Assembly (NCBI RefSeq): GCF_017114825.1 | Contig: NZ_JADEVO010000005.1 | Coordinates: forward strand, 1-64,000 | DNA length: 64,000 nucleotides | Reading direction: 5' to 3' | DNA from: Pseudomonas gregormendelii | Lineage (GTDB): Bacteria > Pseudomonadota > Gammaproteobacteria > Pseudomonadales > Pseudomonadaceae | Shown: piece after piece, positions 26,432-35,881 of the stretch | How positions within the stretch are numbered: the first letter of the stretch is position 1 | How the letters are laid out: each line of letters begins with the position of its first letter | Position numbers and translations under genes: made by a program | The notes under the pieces: model-generated | Database searches by the model: none | The model's input: the letters and a program-made list of their open reading frames with translations, nothing else | What the model was told of the DNA's origin: nothing

Positions 26432-27046
26432 TTAACCCGCGATCTGTGCCATACGTTGCCACAACGCGTAGTACACCCGCCCGGATTTCTGCTCCCGATG
26501 CAGGCGCCAGTTGCCTGGCAAGCCAAGGCTCGATGGCGCGTTTTCGCTCTCGGTGTAGATCCAGGCCTCGTCGGCCAGCCACTGGCGCTCTTCAAGCAGG
26601 GTGCACACGGTTGGCAACAGGTTCTGGTTGAACGGCGGGTCGAGGAATACCAGGTCGTAGGCCACGGCGGCCTGGGTTTCCAGGTAACGCAAGGCGTCGG
26701 CCGTCTGGATTTGCCCGGTGGTGCAACGCAGCGTGCCCAGGTGCTCCTTGATGCTCGACACGGCAATGTTGCTGGCGTCGAGCGCCTGGCCCATGGCGGC
26801 GCCTCGGGACAATGCCTCGAGGAACAGCGCGCCGCTGCCGGCGAAGGGGTCGAACACTTTCGCCCCGGCGACATAAGGCGCGAGCCAGTTGAACAGGGTT
26901 TCACGCACCCGGTCCGGCGTCGGGCGCAAGCCTGGTGCGTCGGGGAAGCTCAGCTTTCGGCTGCCCCATTCGCCGCCGATGATGCGCAATTGATTCACGC
27001 CGTTATGCACGTTGTGAACAGGTTTTTTAGGGCGAGAACTGGCCAT
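26432..27046 (-). CDS. rsmD: 16S rRNA (guanine-966 N2)-methyltransferase
   Basis: 204-residue SAM methyltransferase modifying G966 of 16S rRNA in the assembled 30S subunit. Motifs: RIIGGEWGSRKLSFPD at the N-terminus, VFDPFAGSGALFLEALSRGA (SAM binding) and the catalytic DLVFLDPPFNQ (DPPF). The start overlaps the stop of the upstream M16 protease gene (TAATG), so both are on one leftward transcript. Confidence 0.95.
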   Translation of the reverse strand: MASSRPKKPVHNVHNGVNQLRIIGGEWGSRKLSFPDAPGLRPTPDRVRETLFNWLAPYVAGAKVFDPFAGSGALFLEALSRGAAMGQALDASNIAVSSIKEHLGTLRCTTGQIQTADALRYLETQAAVAYDLVFLDPPFNQNLLPTVCTLLEERQWLADEAWIYTESENAPSSLGLPGNWRLHREQKSGRVYYALWQRMAQIAG

Positions 27047-28536
27047 TAATGCTCCGGAACCCCGAGCGGTTGCTCGGCAGGTTTATCAGTAGGGGCCGGT
27101 AACGGCTTTTGCGGCACGGTCGGGCCAGCGCTGACGATGACCATTTTGTCCGTGCTCAGGTGTTTGTTCAATGCAGCCTTGACCTGCTCGACGGTCAGGC
27201 TTTGCGACTGGCGCATGAAATCGTCCAGGTAACTCAGCGGCAGGTTGTAGAACCCCATGGCGCCCAGTTGGCCAACTATATCGGCATTACTGGCCGTCGA
27301 CAGCGGGAAGCTGCCGGCCAGTTCGCGCTTGGCGTCGTCGAGTTCTTTCTGGGTCGGACCTGTCTTGAGGTAGTCGGCGAGGACATCCTGCACCAGTTTC
27401 AAGGTTCCTTCGCTCATTTCGGCGCGGGTCTGCAGGTTGATCATGAATGGGCCGCGCGCCTGCATGGGCGTGAAGCCGGAGTAGACGCCGTAAGCCAGGC
27501 CGCGTTTCTCCCGGACTTCGGTCATCAACCGAGTACCAAAACCGCCACCGCCGAGAATCTGGTTGCCCATGGACAATGCGGCATAGTCCGGATCTTCACG
27601 GTCGATGCCCAGCTGCGCGAGCATCAGGTTGGTCTGCTTGGAAGGGAACTCGATGTGGCCGATGCTGGCCTGGGGCTCTACCGGTTGCGCGATTTTCGCC
27701 AGTGCCGGGCCTTTTGGCAGGGCGCTGGACACTTGCGCGGCAATGGCCTCGGCATCGGCGCGAGACAGGTCTCCGACCAGGGCAATGACCACGTTGCCAG
27801 CGGCATAGGCTTTCTCATGGAAGGCCTTGAGTTGCGCCAAGGTAATTGCAGGAACGGTTTTCGCCGTGCCGTCGCTCGAGTGGGCGTAGGGGTGGTCGCC
27901 GTAAAGACGGGTCATCAGCTCCAGGCCTGCAAGTTTGCCGGGGTTCTGCTTCTGGTATTCGAAGCCGGCGAGCATCTGGTTCTTGATGCGCGCAAAGGAG
28001 TCGGCGGGAAAGGTCGGTTTGCCCACTACTTCGGAAAACAGCTCCAGGGCCGGCGCGCGTTTATCTGCGGCGCTGAGGCTGCGCAGCGAGGCGAGCGCCA
28101 TGTCCTTGAATGCACCATTGCCAAAATCGGCGCCCAGGCCTTCAAAACCCTGGGCGATAGCGCCGACGTCCTTGCCTGCAACGCCTTCGTTGAGCATGGC
28201 ATTGGTCAGCAGGGCGAGGCCGGGCGCGTCGCCGTCCTGACTGCTGCCGGCGGCGAAAATCAGGCGCAGGTCGAACATCGGCAGCTCGCGAGCTTCGACG
28301 AACAGCACTTTGGCGCCTTCGGCGGTGTTCCAGGTCTGCACATCCAGGGAGCGGTGGCTCGGCGCCTTGCCATCGAGCTCGGCCAGGGATTGCAGCTTCT
28401 GGCTGGACTTGGCCTTGTCGAGGGCCTCGCTGGCTGTCGAGTCGTCGGGCCGCAGCAGGTAGACGGTCGCGGAGCCGATCAGCGCGACAACGACGAGGCC
28501 GATCAGCGCCAGGCGCGGTTTTTTACGCTCACTCAT
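27046..28536 (-). CDS. M16 peptidase homologue without the zinc motif (partner subunit)
   Basis: 496 residues with an N-terminal membrane anchor (LALIGLVVVALIGSATVYLL). The M16 fold is recognisable (FDLRLIFAAGSSQD ... GLALLTNAMLNEG), but the HxxEH zinc-binding motif is missing where the first fold repeat should carry it. The C-terminal half has the M16 FGTRLMTEVREKRGLAYGVYSGF motif. Inactive M16 chains usually pair with an active one, and the active member is encoded immediately upstream with an 8 bp overlap. Together they probably form a periplasmic heterodimeric protease. Confidence 0.85.
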   Translation of the reverse strand: MSERKKPRLALIGLVVVALIGSATVYLLRPDDSTASEALDKAKSSQKLQSLAELDGKAPSHRSLDVQTWNTAEGAKVLFVEARELPMFDLRLIFAAGSSQDGDAPGLALLTNAMLNEGVAGKDVGAIAQGFEGLGADFGNGAFKDMALASLRSLSAADKRAPALELFSEVVGKPTFPADSFARIKNQMLAGFEYQKQNPGKLAGLELMTRLYGDHPYAHSSDGTAKTVPAITLAQLKAFHEKAYAAGNVVIALVGDLSRADAEAIAAQVSSALPKGPALAKIAQPVEPQASIGHIEFPSKQTNLMLAQLGIDREDPDYAALSMGNQILGGGGFGTRLMTEVREKRGLAYGVYSGFTPMQARGPFMINLQTRAEMSEGTLKLVQDVLADYLKTGPTQKELDDAKRELAGSFPLSTASNADIVGQLGAMGFYNLPLSYLDDFMRQSQSLTVEQVKAALNKHLSTDKMVIVSAGPTVPQKPLPAPTDKPAEQPLGVPEH

Positions 28537-29884
28537 GAGTCGTCTCCTGTGGCAGTACGTGGGCGACGCTGAGACGTTCGCGGGTGAAATACAGCTTGGC
28601 GGCCTTCTGGATGTCTTGCGGGGTCACGCTTTCCAGGTCGGCGAGTTCGGTGTCCATCAGTTTCCACGACAGGCCTACCGTTTCCAGCTGGCCAATGGAG
28701 GTGGCCTGGCTGGTTATCGAGTCGCGCTCGTAGACCAGGCCGGCGATGACCTGTGCGCGCACCCGCTCCAACTCTTCAGTGGCAGGTGCGGTGGTTTTCA
28801 ACTGGTCGAGCAGTTTCCACAAGCCGGCCTCGGCCTGGGCGATGGTTTTGTTTTTCTGGGTGTTGGGGGTCGCCGACAAGGTGAACAGGCTGTCGCCACG
28901 GGTGTAGGCGTCATAGCTCGAAGAACCGCCGGACACCAGTTCTTCACCGCGTTCCAGTTGGGTCGGGATGCGGCCGCTGTAGCCGCCGTCCAGCAGGGCC
29001 GAGATGAGGCGCAGCGCGTTGACCGAGCGCTTGTCTTCAGCCGTGGCGATGCTCGGCACATTGAAGCCCAGCATCAGGCTCGGTAATTGGGTCTGCACGT
29101 GCAGGGTAATCTTCCGTTCACCGGGCTCGGCCAGTTCCAGAGGCTGCTTGGCTGAAGGCACGTCACGCTTGGGGATCGGGCCGAAATAGCGCTGGGCCAG
29201 GGTCTTGACCTCGTCTGGAGTGACGTCGCCGACCACCACCAGGGTGGCATTGTTCGGCACGTACCAGGATTGGTACCAATGGCGCAGCTCCTCGACCTTC
29301 ATGCGGTCCAGGTCGGCCATCCAGCCGATGGTTGGCGTGTGGTAGCCGCTGGCCGGGTAGGCCATGGCTTTGAAGCGCTCATAGGCCTTGGACATGGGCT
29401 TGTCATCAGTGCGCAAGCGGCGCTCTTCCTTGATGACTTCGATTTCACGGGCGAACTCGTCGGGTGGCAGGCGCAGGCTGGCCATGCGGTCGGCTTCAAG
29501 CTCGAAGGCGACGCCGAGGCGATCACGGGCCAGCACCTGGTAATAGGCTGTGAAATCGTCGCTGGTGAATGCGTTCTCTTCAGCGCCCAGGTCGCGCAGG
29601 ATCAACGAGGCTTCACCGGGGCCGATTTTTTCGCTGCCCTTGAACATCATGTGTTCCAGTGCATGGGACAAGCCAGTCTGGCCTGGGGTCTCGTAGCTGG
29701 AGCCGACCTTGTACCAGACCTGGGAAACGACCACCGGCGCTCGATGGTCTTCGCGCACTACGACCTTGAGGCCGTTGTCCAGGGTGAATTCGTGGGTGGG
29801 TTGGGGATCGGCAGCCAAGGCTGAGAGTGGCAGACAAACTGTGCTGAGCAGCAGGCCTGCAGCGCGGCGGGCAAGAGCATTCAT
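28529..29884 (-). CDS. M16 family zinc protease, active subunit
   Basis: 451 residues, periplasmic. A signal peptide ends near residue 25 (LPLSALAA). The inverted zinc motif HALEH is at 74-78, with the downstream glutamate expected in the EENAFTSDDFTAYY region. YVPNNATLVVVGDV and GYSGRIPTQLERGEELVSG are further M16 landmarks. The gene overlaps the inactive homologue and heads a leftward operon with it and rsmD. It is divergent from ftsY across 343 bp. The physiological substrate is not known. Confidence 0.88.
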   Translation of the reverse strand: MNALARRAAGLLLSTVCLPLSALAADPQPTHEFTLDNGLKVVVREDHRAPVVVSQVWYKVGSSYETPGQTGLSHALEHMMFKGSEKIGPGEASLILRDLGAEENAFTSDDFTAYYQVLARDRLGVAFELEADRMASLRLPPDEFAREIEVIKEERRLRTDDKPMSKAYERFKAMAYPASGYHTPTIGWMADLDRMKVEELRHWYQSWYVPNNATLVVVGDVTPDEVKTLAQRYFGPIPKRDVPSAKQPLELAEPGERKITLHVQTQLPSLMLGFNVPSIATAEDKRSVNALRLISALLDGGYSGRIPTQLERGEELVSGGSSSYDAYTRGDSLFTLSATPNTQKNKTIAQAEAGLWKLLDQLKTTAPATEELERVRAQVIAGLVYERDSITSQATSIGQLETVGLSWKLMDTELADLESVTPQDIQKAAKLYFTRERLSVAHVLPQETTHE

Positions 29885-30227
29885 TCGTTTTTAAACCTGT
29901 TGGGCGGCCCGCTTGGTCTTAGCGTCGGCGGGCGAGAGGGTGCTAGGATACTGATCCGTTTTAGCGGCGGCCACGCCTATCAAGCCTTGATGCTTGATCA
30001 GGTTGTATGGGTTCGCGACGGGAATTCGGCATTTACTGGCAGAGTTCTGCTTTTTCGCCGATTTTGCCGCATCAGTCCTGTGTTAAATCGTTTTCCTGAG
30101 GTGTCTCGTACACCTCTACAAAATGTTGCGCGTGAACAAGCTCGATCTATTGCAGTCTGTTCAGCATTGAATATTTATTTGCCGAGGCGCCTGTGGGCGC
30201 GTCGCTACCGTGAGATAGCCGTCCTCC
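29885..30227. other. Divergent intergenic region of 343 bp between the M16 protease gene and ftsY
   Basis: No credible gene is seen; short frames here lack ribosome-binding sites. The region must hold both promoters. It contains a perfect 7 bp inverted repeat GAGGTGT/ACACCTC with a 5-base centre (30098-30116) about 110 bp upstream of ftsY. The last 80 bp before ftsY are AT-rich. Confidence 0.5.
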
Positions 30228-31721
30228 ATGTTTGGTTCCAACGACGACAAGAAGACCCCAGCTGCGGCTGGCGAGAAGAAAGGCCTGTTTGGATGGCTGC
30301 GCAAAAAGCCGCAGGAAACCGTCGTGGAACAGCCACAGCCACTTAATGAGCCGGCTCCAGCGCCGGTACTGGATGAGGAGCCCTCGCCGATTGTCCTGCC
30401 GATCGCCGAGCCGGTGCTGCAGCCGATCGTCGAGCCTGAACCTGAAGTCGTGGCTGAGCAACCCTCGACTCCGGTTCCGGTCGCCGAACCCTGGTTAAAA
30501 TTGCCCGTCGCGGAAGAACCGGTGGCGTTGGTCGAGGATGAACTGGCGCCGCACCTGCCGCCGCCAATCCCGGCACCGACGGTTGTCGCGCCGGAGCCCG
30601 CTCAGGCACTGTTTGTGGAGCCGCCTGTCGCCCCCGTGGTGCTGACTGAGCCTGAGCCTGAGCCTGAGCCTATTGCAGTTCCAGTTCCAGTTCCAGCGCC
30701 AGCTGCGGTGCCAGCACCAGCGCCAGTGGTCGAGACGTCGGTTGCCGTCATTGAGCCTGTTGCAGAGCCTGTGCGTACCGAAGAATCCAAGGCGGGCTTC
30801 TTCGCCCGGCTCAAACAGGGCTTGTCCAAGACTAGCGCCAGCATTGGCGAGGGCATGGCCAGCCTGTTCCTGGGCAAGAAGTTCATCGATGACGAATTGC
30901 TCGAGGACATCGAAACCCGCCTGCTGACAGCCGATGTCGGCGTCGAAGCTACCTCGGTGATCATCCAGCGCCTGACCCAGAAGGTCGCGCGCAAGGAGCT
31001 GGCCGATGCGGCTGCGCTGTATAAATCGCTGCAGGCGGAGTTGGCCGCGATGCTCAAGCCGGTTGAGCAGCCGCTGAAAATCACCTCGCAGAGCAAACCG
31101 TTTGTCATTCTGGTCGTCGGCGTCAACGGCGCCGGCAAGACCACCACCATTGGCAAGCTGGCCAAAAAGCTGCAGCTCGAAGGCAAGAAAGTCATGCTGG
31201 CCGCCGGTGACACCTTCCGCGCCGCTGCGGTCGAGCAGTTGCAGGTCTGGGGCGAGCGCAACAAGATCCCGGTGATCGCCCAACACACTGGCGCCGACTC
31301 GGCATCGGTTATCTTTGACGCCGTGCAGGCCGCGAAGGCCCGGGGCATCGATGTATTGATAGCCGATACGGCCGGGCGCCTGCATACCAAAGACAACCTG
31401 ATGGAAGAACTGAAGAAGGTTCGCCGGGTGATCAGCAAGCTCGATGCGGACGCGCCTCACGAAGTGTTGCTGGTGCTCGACGCGGGGACCGGCCAGAACG
31501 CCATCAACCAGGCCAAGCAATTCAACCAGACCGTTGAATTGACCGGGCTGGCGCTGACCAAGCTCGATGGCACGGCCAAGGGCGGGGTGATTTTCGCCCT
31601 GGCCAAGCAGTTCGGCTTGCCTATTCGCTACATTGGCGTCGGCGAAGGCATCGATGACTTGCGTACTTTTGAAGCAGAACCCTTTGTCCAGGCATTGTTT
31701 GCCGAGCGGGAGCGTTCATGA
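30228..31721 (+). CDS. ftsY: Signal recognition particle receptor FtsY
   Basis: SRP receptor GTPase that docks ribosome-nascent chains at the membrane. The 497 residues divide into an acidic, Pro/Glu/Val-rich A domain (about 1-195, with EPEPEPEP and VPVPVPAPA repeats) and the NG domain. G1 is [16 protein letters not shown]3 is DTAGRLHT and G4 is [10 protein letters not shown]. The repeats come from tandem hexamers in the DNA at 30648-30695. It overlaps ftsE by 4 bp (ATGA), starting the ftsYEX operon. Confidence 0.97.
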   Translation: MFGSNDDKKTPAAAGEKKGLFGWLRKKPQETVVEQPQPLNEPAPAPVLDEEPSPIVLPIAEPVLQPIVEPEPEVVAEQPSTPVPVAEPWLKLPVAEEPVALVEDELAPHLPPPIPAPTVVAPEPAQALFVEPPVAPVVLTEPEPEPEPIAVPVPVPAPAAVPAPAPVVETSVAVIEPVAEPVRTEESKAGFFARLKQGLSKTSASIGEGMASLFLGKKFIDDELLEDIETRLLTADVGVEATSVIIQRLTQKVARKELADAAALYKSLQAELAAMLKPVEQPLKITSQSKPFVILVVGVNGAGKTTTIGKLAKKLQLEGKKVMLAAGDTFRAAAVEQLQVWGERNKIPVIAQHTGADSASVIFDAVQAAKARGIDVLIADTAGRLHTKDNLMEELKKVRRVISKLDADAPHEVLLVLDAGTGQNAINQAKQFNQTVELTGLALTKLDGTAKGGVIFALAKQFGLPIRYIGVGEGIDDLRTFEAEPFVQALFAERERS

Positions 31722-32389
31722 TTCGTTTCGAACAGGTCGGTAAACGCTATCCGAACGGTCACGTCGGCTTGCACGAGCTGAGCTTTCGGGTCCGTCGGGG
31801 CGAGTTCCTGTTTGTAACCGGGCATTCCGGCGCCGGTAAAAGTACATTGCTGCGGCTGTTGTTGGCCATGGAGCGCCCGACTACCGGCAAGTTGCTGCTG
31901 GCCGGGCAGGACCTGGCCACCATCAGCAATGCGCAGATCCCCTTTCTGCGGCGTCAGATCGGGGTGGTGTTCCAGAATCACCAGCTGCTGTTCGATCGCA
32001 CGGTGTTCAACAACATTGCCTTGCCGCTGCAGATCCTCGGCTTGTCGAAGGCCGAGATCGTCAAGCGCGTCGACTCCGCCCTTGAGCGTGTGGCGCTTTC
32101 CGACAAGACCGACCTGTACCCGGGCGACCTCTCCACCGGTCAACAACAGCGCGTCGGCATTGCCCGGGCCATCGTCCATCGTCCGGCTTTGCTGCTGGCG
32201 GATGAACCCACCGGTAACCTCGACCCGCGCCTGGCGGCAGAGATCATGGGGGTATTTGAAGACATCAATCGCCTCGGTACCAGCGTGCTGATTGCCAGTC
32301 ACGACCTGGCATTGATCGCCCGCATGCGTCACCGCATGCTGACCCTGCAGCGCGGTCGATTGATCGGTGACGGGGAGGCCGGCGTATGA
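31718..32389 (+). CDS. ftsE: Cell-division ATP-binding protein FtsE
   Basis: ABC-type ATPase that with FtsX activates septal peptidoglycan amidases. 223 residues with Walker A GHSGAGKST, signature LSTGQQQRVGIARAI and Walker B ALLLADEPTGNLD. It overlaps ftsY upstream and ftsX downstream by 4 bp each, so the three are translationally coupled. Confidence 0.97.
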   Translation: MIRFEQVGKRYPNGHVGLHELSFRVRRGEFLFVTGHSGAGKSTLLRLLLAMERPTTGKLLLAGQDLATISNAQIPFLRRQIGVVFQNHQLLFDRTVFNNIALPLQILGLSKAEIVKRVDSALERVALSDKTDLYPGDLSTGQQQRVGIARAIVHRPALLLADEPTGNLDPRLAAEIMGVFEDINRLGTSVLIASHDLALIARMRHRMLTLQRGRLIGDGEAGV

Positions 32390-33408
32390 GTGCGACTCGC
32401 AGCCCCAAGGTTTCCGAGCGCGTTGCCCCGAAGGCCGCCGATCCGCAGCCGCAGAAGAAAAAACGCGACGACGATGACGGCCCCGATTTTGCCACGCTGT
32501 TCCATGCCTGGATTGAAAGCCATCGGGCCAGTCTGATGGACAGTCTGCGTCGTTTGGGCAAGCAGCCTATTGGCAGCTTCTTCACCTGCATGGTCATGGC
32601 GGTCGCCCTGAGCCTGCCCATGGGGCTGTCACTTCTGCTCGGTAACGTCGAGCGTCTAGGTGGTTCCTGGCAGCGTGCGGCGCAGATTTCCCTTTACCTG
32701 CAACTCGACGCCAGCCCCGAGCAGGGGGAAGCATTGCGTGAGCAGATAAAAGCTATCCCCGGCGTCGCCGATGCTGAATACGTAGGCCGCGACCAGGCGC
32801 TAGAAGAGTTCCAGCAGCAGTCCGGCTTGGGCGACGCGCTCAAGGAGCTGCCGGAAAACCCGCTGCCTGGCGTGGTACTGGTTACTCCGAATGAGGTCGA
32901 CAAGCCCGCTCTTGAAGCATTGAGACAAAAACTTTCCGAGTTGCCCAAGGTACAGCAGGCGCAACTTGATCTAGTCTGGGTCGAGCGTTTGGCCGCGATC
33001 CTGAAGCTGGGCGACCGTTTTGTCTTCGGTCTGACCGTGCTGCTGGTTTCTGCATTACTTTTGGTGATAGGCAATACCATTCGTCTTCATATTGAAAACC
33101 GCCGCACAGAGATAGAAGTGATTAAACTCGTGGGCGGCACTGACAGTTATGTACGCAGGCCCTTTCTGTACATGGGCGCGCTGTATGGCTTCGGTGCAGG
33201 GATTTTTTCGTGGGGCTTGTTGGCGTTTGGCCTGGACTGGCTGAACGATGCGGTGGTCGGCCTGGCCGGTTTGTACGGCAGTGATTTCGCCTTGGCCGGG
33301 GTACCTGTTGCCGATGGTCTGTCACTCTTGCTTGGCGCGGTGCTGTTGGGGTATATCGGTGCATGGATTGCAGTCGCACGCCACCTGCGGGAGCTTGCGC
33401 CGAAGTAA
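32386..33408 (+). CDS. ftsX: Cell-division membrane protein FtsX
   Basis: 340-residue partner of FtsE. A basic cytoplasmic N-terminus (QPQKKKRDDDD) leads to a first membrane segment (FFTCMVMAVALSLPMGLSLLL). A periplasmic domain follows, then three C-terminal membrane segments starting at VFGLTVLLVSALLLVIGNTI. The family motif NRRTEIEVIKLVGGTDSYVRRPFLY is present. The rpoH start is 113 bp downstream, in the same direction. Confidence 0.96.
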   Translation: MSATRSPKVSERVAPKAADPQPQKKKRDDDDGPDFATLFHAWIESHRASLMDSLRRLGKQPIGSFFTCMVMAVALSLPMGLSLLLGNVERLGGSWQRAAQISLYLQLDASPEQGEALREQIKAIPGVADAEYVGRDQALEEFQQQSGLGDALKELPENPLPGVVLVTPNEVDKPALEALRQKLSELPKVQQAQLDLVWVERLAAILKLGDRFVFGLTVLLVSALLLVIGNTIRLHIENRRTEIEVIKLVGGTDSYVRRPFLYMGALYGFGAGIFSWGLLAFGLDWLNDAVVGLAGLYGSDFALAGVPVADGLSLLLGAVLLGYIGAWIAVARHLRELAPK

Positions 33409-33521
33409 TATCATTTTGCTCGTATTGACCTTTCAGCGTTTATGGGAACTTATTCTTCGGTTTCCGGTCAATTTTCGCAGTGCTGAACTGCACGAGTTAT
33501 GTAAGATGGAGGTTTTTTCGT

Positions 33522-34376
33522 ATGACCAATTCTTTGCAACCTGCATATGCTCTGGTCCCGGGTGCGAACCTGGAGGCCTATGTGCACACGGTGAACAGCA
33601 TTCCATTGCTGACGCCGGAGCAGGAGCGTGAACTGGCCGAGAGTCTCTATTATGAGCAGGATTTGGGGGCGGCTCGGCAGATGGTGCTCGCCCACCTGCG
33701 TTTTGTCGTACACATTGCCCGTAGCTATTCCGGCTACGGTCTGGCTCAGGCTGACCTGATCCAGGAAGGCAACGTCGGCCTGATGAAGGCCGTGAAGCGC
33801 TTCAACCCGGAAATGGGTGTGCGTCTGGTTTCGTTTGCCGTGCACTGGATCAAGGCTGAGATTCACGAGTTCATCCTGCGCAACTGGCGCATCGTGAAGG
33901 TCGCGACCACCAAGGCCCAGCGCAAGCTGTTCTTCAACCTGCGTGGCCAGAAGAAACGTCTGGCATGGTTGAATAACGAGGAAGTTCACCGCGTGGCGGA
34001 AAGCCTCGGCGTTGAACCGCGTGAAGTGCGCGAGATGGAAAGTCGCCTGACCGGCCATGACATGGCCTTCGACCCGGCTGCCGAAGCAGACGACGACAGT
34101 GCTTTCCAGTCGCCAGCCAACTATCTGGAAGACCACCGGTACGACCCGGCACGTCAACTGGAAGACGCTGACTGGAGTGACAACTCCAACCATAACCTGC
34201 ACGAGGCGCTGGAAGTGCTCGACGACCGCAGTCGTGACATTCTCTATCAGCGCTGGTTGGCTGAAGAGAAAGCCACGCTGCATGACCTGGCGCAGAAGTA
34301 CAACGTGTCGGCCGAGCGTATTCGTCAGCTTGAGAAGAGCGCGATGAACAAGCTCAAGTTGTCTATCGCGGCGTAA
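33522..34376 (+). CDS. rpoH: RNA polymerase heat-shock sigma factor RpoH (sigma-32)
   Basis: 284-residue alternative sigma factor for heat-shock genes. Region 2 reads [44 protein letters not shown]. The RpoH box QRKLFFNLR, specific to this family, is present. Region 4 ends with [21 protein letters not shown] 33522 has a strong GGAGG box. Placement after ftsYEX is conserved in gammaproteobacteria. A strong terminator follows. Translation may be heat-controlled as in E. coli, but I did not find a clear stem over the start. Confidence 0.97.
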   Translation: MTNSLQPAYALVPGANLEAYVHTVNSIPLLTPEQERELAESLYYEQDLGAARQMVLAHLRFVVHIARSYSGYGLAQADLIQEGNVGLMKAVKRFNPEMGVRLVSFAVHWIKAEIHEFILRNWRIVKVATTKAQRKLFFNLRGQKKRLAWLNNEEVHRVAESLGVEPREVREMESRLTGHDMAFDPAAEADDDSAFQSPANYLEDHRYDPARQLEDADWSDNSNHNLHEALEVLDDRSRDILYQRWLAEEKATLHDLAQKYNVSAERIRQLEKSAMNKLKLSIAA

Positions 34377-34393
34377 CTCTCGCGAACGCGATG

Positions 34394-34429
34394 AAAAACG
34401 CCCCGATCAGCGATGATCGGGGCGTTTTT
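34394..34429. terminator. Intrinsic terminator of rpoH
   Basis: A perfect 16 bp stem AAAAACGCCCCGATCA / TGATCGGGGCGTTTTT with a 4-base loop GCGA, beginning 17 bp after the rpoH stop. The A and T runs at both ends make it potentially bidirectional. Confidence 0.92.
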
Positions 34430-34436
34430 GTTCATA

Positions 34437-34518
34437 AGATCAAAAGATCGCAGCCTTCGGCAGCTCCTACGGACAAATGTGTAGACCTGTGGGAGCTGCT
34501 GAAGGCTGCGATCTTTTG
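34437..34518. repeat. REP-like pair (second family) at convergent junction rpoH / mtgA
   Basis: Arms AGATCGCAGCCTTCGGCAGC and GCTGCTGAAGGCTGCGATCT form a long inverted pair beside the rpoH terminator. Confidence 0.9.
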
Positions 34519-34528
34519 CTCTGGGCGT

Positions 34529-35251
34529 TCATTGCGCCCAAGGCGGCCGACGCGAGCCGTTCAGGCCCAGCAGATAGCTGTCGCCACCCAGCTGGCTCAT
34601 CTGTTGTCGAACCCATCCTGCGCGTCGCGCAACATAGCTGGTGGGATGGCTCGCGCTCCAGGCTCGCGGGTTTGGCAGGACCGCCGCCAGCAGGCTGGAT
34701 TGCTGACGACTGAGCCCTTTTGCGCTGACACCAAAGTGGTGCCGCGCTGCCGCCTCTGCGCCAAACACGCCCTCATCCCACTCCACACTGTTGAGGTAAA
34801 CCTCAAGAATCCGCTGCTTGGGCCAGAGCACTTCTATCAACCCGGTAAACCACGCTTCCAGGCCTTTGCGCAGCCAGCTGCGGCCGGACCACAAGAACAG
34901 GTTCTTCGAAACCTGCTGGCTCAAGGTGCTGGCGCCCCGAATCGAACCGCCGAGCTCGTTGTGAGCCAGGGCTTTTTGAATCGCGCCAAAATCGAATCCC
35001 CAGTGCTCCGGGAATTTCTGGTCTTCACCGGCAATCACCGCAAGCTTGAGGTCGTCGGAGATCTCATCCCAGGGTTTCCAGGTGCGTTGCAGGTCAATGG
35101 GCTCGCCGTCGAACCATGACTCGATCTTGCGCTCGACCATCAAGGCCGTTCCCGGAGGCGGCACCACGCGAAATATCAGCACCAGCAATACGCTGCCGCC
35201 CGCGAACCAGAGCACGGCCTTGGTGAATCTTCGTACAATTAAACGCAGCAT
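34529..35251 (-). CDS. mtgA: Monofunctional biosynthetic peptidoglycan transglycosylase
   Basis: Membrane-anchored GT51 glycosyltransferase polymerising lipid II into glycan strands. From ATG 35251 it has 240 residues: one N-terminal membrane segment (AVLWFAGGSVLLVLIFRVV) and the GT51 core with AGEDQKFPEHWGFDF (catalytic E), GASTLSQQVSKNLFLW and KQRILEVYLNSVEWDEGVFG. No transpeptidase domain follows, which distinguishes it from class A PBPs. The open frame extends upstream across the DUF423 start without homology. The ribosome-binding site is weak. Confidence 0.92.
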   Translation of the reverse strand: MLRLIVRRFTKAVLWFAGGSVLLVLIFRVVPPPGTALMVERKIESWFDGEPIDLQRTWKPWDEISDDLKLAVIAGEDQKFPEHWGFDFGAIQKALAHNELGGSIRGASTLSQQVSKNLFLWSGRSWLRKGLEAWFTGLIEVLWPKQRILEVYLNSVEWDEGVFGAEAAARHHFGVSAKGLSRQQSSLLAAVLPNPRAWSASHPTSYVARRAGWVRQQMSQLGGDSYLLGLNGSRRPPWAQ

Positions 35252-35324
35252 AGAGATGGCTTGGCCGAACCCGTTGAGCGGGCCATTATACAGACCCTGT
35301 TGATCGAGTCTGACTGGAGTTCTC

Positions 35325-35696
35325 ATGCTGCGTGGCTTTCTGATGCTGGCCGCTTTTTTTGGCTTTACCGGAGTTGCCCTGGGCGCATTCGCTGCCCATG
35401 GCCTGAAGAGCCGCCTGACGCCTGAATACCTTGCGATATTCCACACCGGCGTCACTTATCAATTGGTGCATACCCTGGCGTTGCTGGGCGTGGCGCTGCT
35501 GGCCACACAAATGCAGGGACGCCTGGTCACGTGGGCAGGTGCTTCGTTTGCGATCGGCATCCTGCTGTTTTCCGGCAGCCTGTATGTGTTGACCATGACG
35601 GGCATCAGCAAACTTGGGATCATCACCCCGTTTGGCGGGCTGGCGTTTCTGGTGGGCTGGTTTTGCCTGGGTCTTGCCGCCTGGCGCCTGGCCTGA
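35325..35696 (+). CDS. DUF423 family inner-membrane protein
   Basis: 123-residue protein with four predicted membrane segments (MLAAFFGFTGVALGAFAAHGL, then VTYQLVHTLALLGVALLAT, FAIGILLFSGSLYVLTMTG and LAFLVGWFCLGLAAWRLA). The GAFAAHGLK and FSGSLYVL motifs define the YgdD/DUF423 family. The function is not established. It is divergent from mtgA across 73 bp and is followed by a REP pair. Confidence 0.85.
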   Translation: MLRGFLMLAAFFGFTGVALGAFAAHGLKSRLTPEYLAIFHTGVTYQLVHTLALLGVALLATQMQGRLVTWAGASFAIGILLFSGSLYVLTMTGISKLGIITPFGGLAFLVGWFCLGLAAWRLA

Positions 35697-35710
35697 GGTA
35701 ACCAAACCTC

Positions 35711-35792
35711 GGTAGGAGCTGCCGCAGGCTGCGATCTTTTGATCTTCAAAAAAGCCAGATCAAAAGATCGCAGCCTGCGGCAGCTCCTACCG
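35711..35792. repeat. REP-like pair (second family), near-perfect, between the DUF423 gene and thiS
   Basis: The left arm starts CGGTAGGAGCTGCCGCAGGC and the right arm ends GCCTGCGGCAGCTCCTACCG. The stem continues through GATCTTTTGATC / GATCAAAAGATC, about 33 bp in all. This is the cleanest copy of this family in the window. Confidence 0.92.
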
Positions 35793-35819
35793 GGAGGATT
35801 GCGTTTCAAGACGAATGGC

Positions 35820-35849
35820 TTGGGTCGATCTGGTTGATCGGGCTAGAAT
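35820..35849 (+). promoter_or_regulatory. Putative promoter of thiS-thiG
   Basis: TTGGGT (35820-35825) and TAGAAT (35844-35849) are spaced by 18 bp, 33 bp upstream of the thiS ATG. The -35 box is weak. No TPP riboswitch was recognised in this short leader. Confidence 0.35.
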
Positions 35850-35881
35850 GCCAGCCCCTTAAAATGATGGTGGCCTGCGGC

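Noticed and set aside
27109-28572. 487-codon open frame on the plus strand opposite the M16 homologue
   Set aside because: Mirror of a well-supported protease gene; no family motif seen.
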